40,136 nucleotides of DNA from a virus: positions 1-40,136 of IMG/VR virus record IMGVR_UViG_3300010885_026891; one strand, 5' to 3'. Positions 37,773 to 40,136 of the stretch are shown piece by piece (the stretch's first letter is position 1; each line of letters opens with the position of its first letter). The notes beneath the pieces were generated by a model, which saw only the letters and a list, made by a program, of their open reading frames with translations, made no database searches and was not told where the DNA came from. The position numbers were made by a program, and so were the translations under genes.

Positions 37773-39566
37773 TTAATTTACCGGCATGGTCTCTATCTCA
37801 TCAGGCAAGATGCCGAGCATGGTCGCCGCGCCACACTGCATTTTTGCACAGTCGAAGTAGTGGTTGTCTCCACGGTGCAGCCAGATGGGCTTGCCGTTCT
37901 TGACAGTCTTGTATTCACTGGCCATCTGTTTGCGGTAGTCCTTCTCCTCGTCTTCCCGCGCATCGCCTGACGGTTCGACCCACAGGCCGCGTTTGATGAG
38001 GTGATGCACTCGCTCGGACATGACATCGCTAGCGAACAGGATCAGGCAGCGGGCTTTCCTGCGGCCTTGGTGCGCGGTGCCTTCTCCGGGGTCAACCTCG
38101 GTAGGCTCGCTGTAATACTTCTTCACGCGGCGCGGCTTGGGCGTTCCCTTTCCTATCGTGTGCCAGAACATGCAGTCATCTGTGTCCTTGCCCTTCAGCG
38201 CGATCCAACCATTCCTTATGCACATGGCGTAAACGCCGTTATCGCCCATGGCTTCGTAGCCGGAATCAACCAGCACCCAGGACGGAGGCACTTTGAATTC
38301 GAGCTGCTTTTCGATCAATGCGGCCTCGCCATAAACACGCCCACGGAACAGGCGGCGGCTCTCGCCATGACGGCTCCATGCACGGACGGTGACGTAGTAG
38401 AGACCTTCAGCCTGCTTGTCGGCTGTTAAGAATCGCGCAGCTTCTTCGGGCCACTTGTCCGTGGTGATATACTCCACGCGGCGGAAGGCGTGCTCCTCGA
38501 AGTCCAAAGACACGGGCGACTTGTGTTGCGCCATGCGCTTCTGCCAGAAGATAACCTTCAAGCCTGGGTCGCCCTTCTTCTCGGCGTTACACGCTACCAG
38601 CCATTCTTCAACCAGGTTCTCCCATGGCTGATCGATCACGGCGTTGAAGGTGGCCAGCTTCTTCTTGGTGTTCTCGTCGCCTACGCGCACGTATTCGCCG
38701 CCCGCGTTCCAGAAGCGTTTGGTTCGGTGCAGGTCGAGGTGTCCATGGTCGCAGTGCGGGCAATGATAGCGCACGGACGCGAGGCATTTATTAGGCAACC
38801 AGAAGCCACGGGAGTCTTTGTGCTCATCCCACTTCATCCCATAGCGCGTGCCGTCGGGCCGTTCACCGGTCCACCTAGTCGGGAACTTCTTCCCGCAAGA
38901 TTCACAAGGCACGGTCCATTCATTGAACTCAGCACGGTCGCACTCGGTAGGCCAGTCGGGGTTGAGTAGCTCTCCGCCGCCTTGCGATATAGTGACCATC
39001 TTGCTTATTCCGATCTTCTCGAAGTCGCCCATGCGTCCGCGAGCTTCGCCAGCCATGCCGCGTTTCCAGCACCACACCTCGTCCCTAAACATCCACCTGA
39101 TGCCTTTGCTCTGGAGTTTCCGCAGGGCTGGCCCTTTGAAATACACCGGCATATGCGGAAAGATAATCTCGGAGACGCGCTCCTTGTTCCGCTCCGCAGG
39201 CATCATAGCGCGGATGTGGCCGGAGCTTTTCAAGATCGGCCATGCGCGGCCTTCGATATGTTCGCGGCAAAGATCCTCGTCGTGAAAGACACACATGACA
39301 GGGCCAGGATCGTTTACTGTAATCCAAGGGACGCATATGTCAATCAAGAGCGTCTTACCAGAGCGGGGATGGGCCAGCACGATAACCTCGCGCACGTCGT
39401 CGGACTGAATCCATTCCAGCGGCTTGATGAAGTGGCGGCGGCTTTCTATGTCAAACCGCTTTTCACCCGCGAGGATTGGTGGCATCTCAAGCTCTGTTGT
39501 CGCCCATTCCCAGATATGCCTGCGGTCGGGCGGCTGGAATAAAGATGTCCAGTTTCTTTCTATCAC
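37773..39566 (-). CDS. terL: Terminase large subunit (lambda gpA-like)
   Basis: A 597-residue DNA packaging motor. The N-terminal ATPase has Walker A HPRSGKT at 66-72 and a Walker B-like segment in RWMFRDEV. A zinc-like CESCGKKF...YHCPHCDHGHL pair follows, and the nuclease domain has WVLVDSGYEAMG with a catalytic Asp. The GpA/GpA-like family is lambda-type, which cuts at cos, though related phages differ. A GTG start at 39566 overlaps the small subunit stop as GTGA. Confidence 0.85.
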   Translation of the reverse strand: MIERNWTSLFQPPDRRHIWEWATTELEMPPILAGEKRFDIESRRHFIKPLEWIQSDDVREVIVLAHPRSGKTLLIDICVPWITVNDPGPVMCVFHDEDLCREHIEGRAWPILKSSGHIRAMMPAERNKERVSEIIFPHMPVYFKGPALRKLQSKGIRWMFRDEVWCWKRGMAGEARGRMGDFEKIGISKMVTISQGGGELLNPDWPTECDRAEFNEWTVPCESCGKKFPTRWTGERPDGTRYGMKWDEHKDSRGFWLPNKCLASVRYHCPHCDHGHLDLHRTKRFWNAGGEYVRVGDENTKKKLATFNAVIDQPWENLVEEWLVACNAEKKGDPGLKVIFWQKRMAQHKSPVSLDFEEHAFRRVEYITTDKWPEEAARFLTADKQAEGLYYVTVRAWSRHGESRRLFRGRVYGEAALIEKQLEFKVPPSWVLVDSGYEAMGDNGVYAMCIRNGWIALKGKDTDDCMFWHTIGKGTPKPRRVKKYYSEPTEVDPGEGTAHQGRRKARCLILFASDVMSERVHHLIKRGLWVEPSGDAREDEEKDYRKQMASEYKTVKNGKPIWLHRGDNHYFDCAKMQCGAATMLGILPDEIETMPVN

Positions 39567-40057
39567 GTCGCGTCCTGATTATCTTTAGGATGTATTTCCA
39601 ACGGGCCAAACTCCACCGCCATCGCTCCAAAGACTTCGTAAATCCTATCTGCTACACGGCGGCACTCTGCACGGGCGGAAGATACATCGGTTAGCCCAGC
39701 AAGCTTGGCTGGCCACTTGGTCTCTAGTTCTACACGGAACTCATGGAGCCGGTGAGCGCATCGCGTATGGGCAGCGCAGACGGCGGACTTCTCGACCACC
39801 ATATCGGCATTACTATCATTTAGATGCCGAAGCTTTCTTATCTCTTCGACTAGCTTTTGATCCTTTAGGGCAGATGATCCTTTGTTCGCGCTTACCGCAG
39901 ACTGACCTGCAGTCTCAAGACATTTCAGCGACCACTCAGGACGGGCCGAGGTTCCACCCTCAAACGGCACCGCCTTGAGCAGCTTCACAATTGTCCGACG
40001 ATCCATCTTTGTGATCTCGGAAAGCTTTGATACGGAAAATGTTTGATCCTTGCTCAT
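39563..40057 (-). CDS. Terminase small subunit-like protein
   Basis: A 164-residue protein with an N-terminal helix-turn-helix (SVSKLSEITKMDRRTIVKLL) of the Nu1 style, then a charged helical region with two cysteines near CAAHTRCAHRLHEF. Position directly upstream of terL supports a small terminase that recognises the packaging site. ATG at 40057, preceded by a 22-base palindrome. Confidence 0.65.
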   Translation of the reverse strand: MSKDQTFSVSKLSEITKMDRRTIVKLLKAVPFEGGTSARPEWSLKCLETAGQSAVSANKGSSALKDQKLVEEIRKLRHLNDSNADMVVEKSAVCAAHTRCAHRLHEFRVELETKWPAKLAGLTDVSSARAECRRVADRIYEVFGAMAVEFGPLEIHPKDNQDAT

Positions 40058-40079
40058 TTTACTTTATCGATACAGTAAA
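40058..40079. promoter_or_regulatory. 22-bp palindrome at the small terminase start
   Basis: TTTACTTTATCGATACAGTAAA is a near-perfect palindrome (one mismatched pair) directly adjoining the start codon of the small terminase. It covers the ribosome-binding region and suits an operator bound by the phage's helix-turn-helix protein or by terminase itself. Confidence 0.6.
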
Positions 40080-40123
40080 GGCGGAACTTCAGGTATTCAC
40101 AATACGTGGACAAATGTGCATGG

Positions 40124-40136
40124 ATGTCGCAAAACC
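40124..40136. repeat. Terminal direct repeat, right copy
   Basis: Identical to 1-13. The stretch 40080-40136 has no gene. Joined to the left end, it completes a gene-free interval of about 200 bases between the helix-turn-helix gene and the small terminase. Confidence 0.85.

Noticed and set aside
1-40136. Integrase, CRISPR array or tRNA genes
   Set aside because: I looked for a tyrosine or serine integrase, regularly spaced repeats and cloverleaf-like sequences and found none that I can support. The attC-like site is present without an integron integrase.

Overview
The window is most likely one complete, circularly permuted genome of a tailed double-stranded DNA phage of about 40.1 kb. The first 13 bases recur as the last 13, and the gene order is continuous across the junction. 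The capsid, portal, terminase, tape-measure and tail-tube genes are those of a siphovirus. I see no integrase, partition gene, tRNA, rRNA or CRISPR array, so nothing here argues for lysogeny. The host is probably Gram-negative, because lysis-region proteins carry Sec-type and lipoprotein-type signals. A Verrucomicrobiota-like host is my guess from the style of the large fibre protein and of an attC-type repeat near the left end, but this is recollection and not a search result.

Two divergent transcription arms leave a control region at about 1581-1746. The rightward (+) arm, 1747-18422, holds first a run of small unknown genes with a secreted lysozyme-like protein, then a gene-free stretch with a hairpin (4851-5297). 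Next come a PrimPol-helicase fusion, a PPC/ENP methyltransferase-like protein, a DUF7448-like protein, a RecT annealing protein, a C5-cytosine methyltransferase overprinted by a second long frame, a RecE-like nuclease, a DUF669-like protein, queC-queD-dpdA (7-deazaguanine DNA modification), a DEAH helicase and a RuvC-like resolvase.

The leftward (-) arm starts at 1580, runs through the left end and across the circular junction, and continues from 40057 down to 18419. In order it encodes small genes and a helix-turn-helix regulator (1580-136), small and large terminase, two connector-like genes, portal, S49-type protease, scaffold and major capsid protein. A strong intrinsic terminator follows. 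Then come head-tail joining genes, tail terminator, tail tube, chaperone, tape measure, tail tip and fibre proteins, a lysis-like cluster of small membrane proteins and a lipoprotein, a possible MazG-like protein, a metallophosphoesterase, a winged-helix-like protein and a 58-residue protein. The two arms end on the same CTAG tetranucleotide (18419-18422).

Most genes are packed with ATGA or GTGA stop/start overlaps, so translational coupling is the rule. Many genes that begin after a gap in the early arm lack a Shine-Dalgarno sequence. The main points for follow-up are the replacement of guanine in DNA by a 7-deazaguanine (QueC, QueD and a DpdA2-like transglycosylase) beside two methyltransferase-type genes, two family-like proteins encoded in two frames of the same methyltransferase DNA, and an integron-type attC site with a small cassette at 998-1335.
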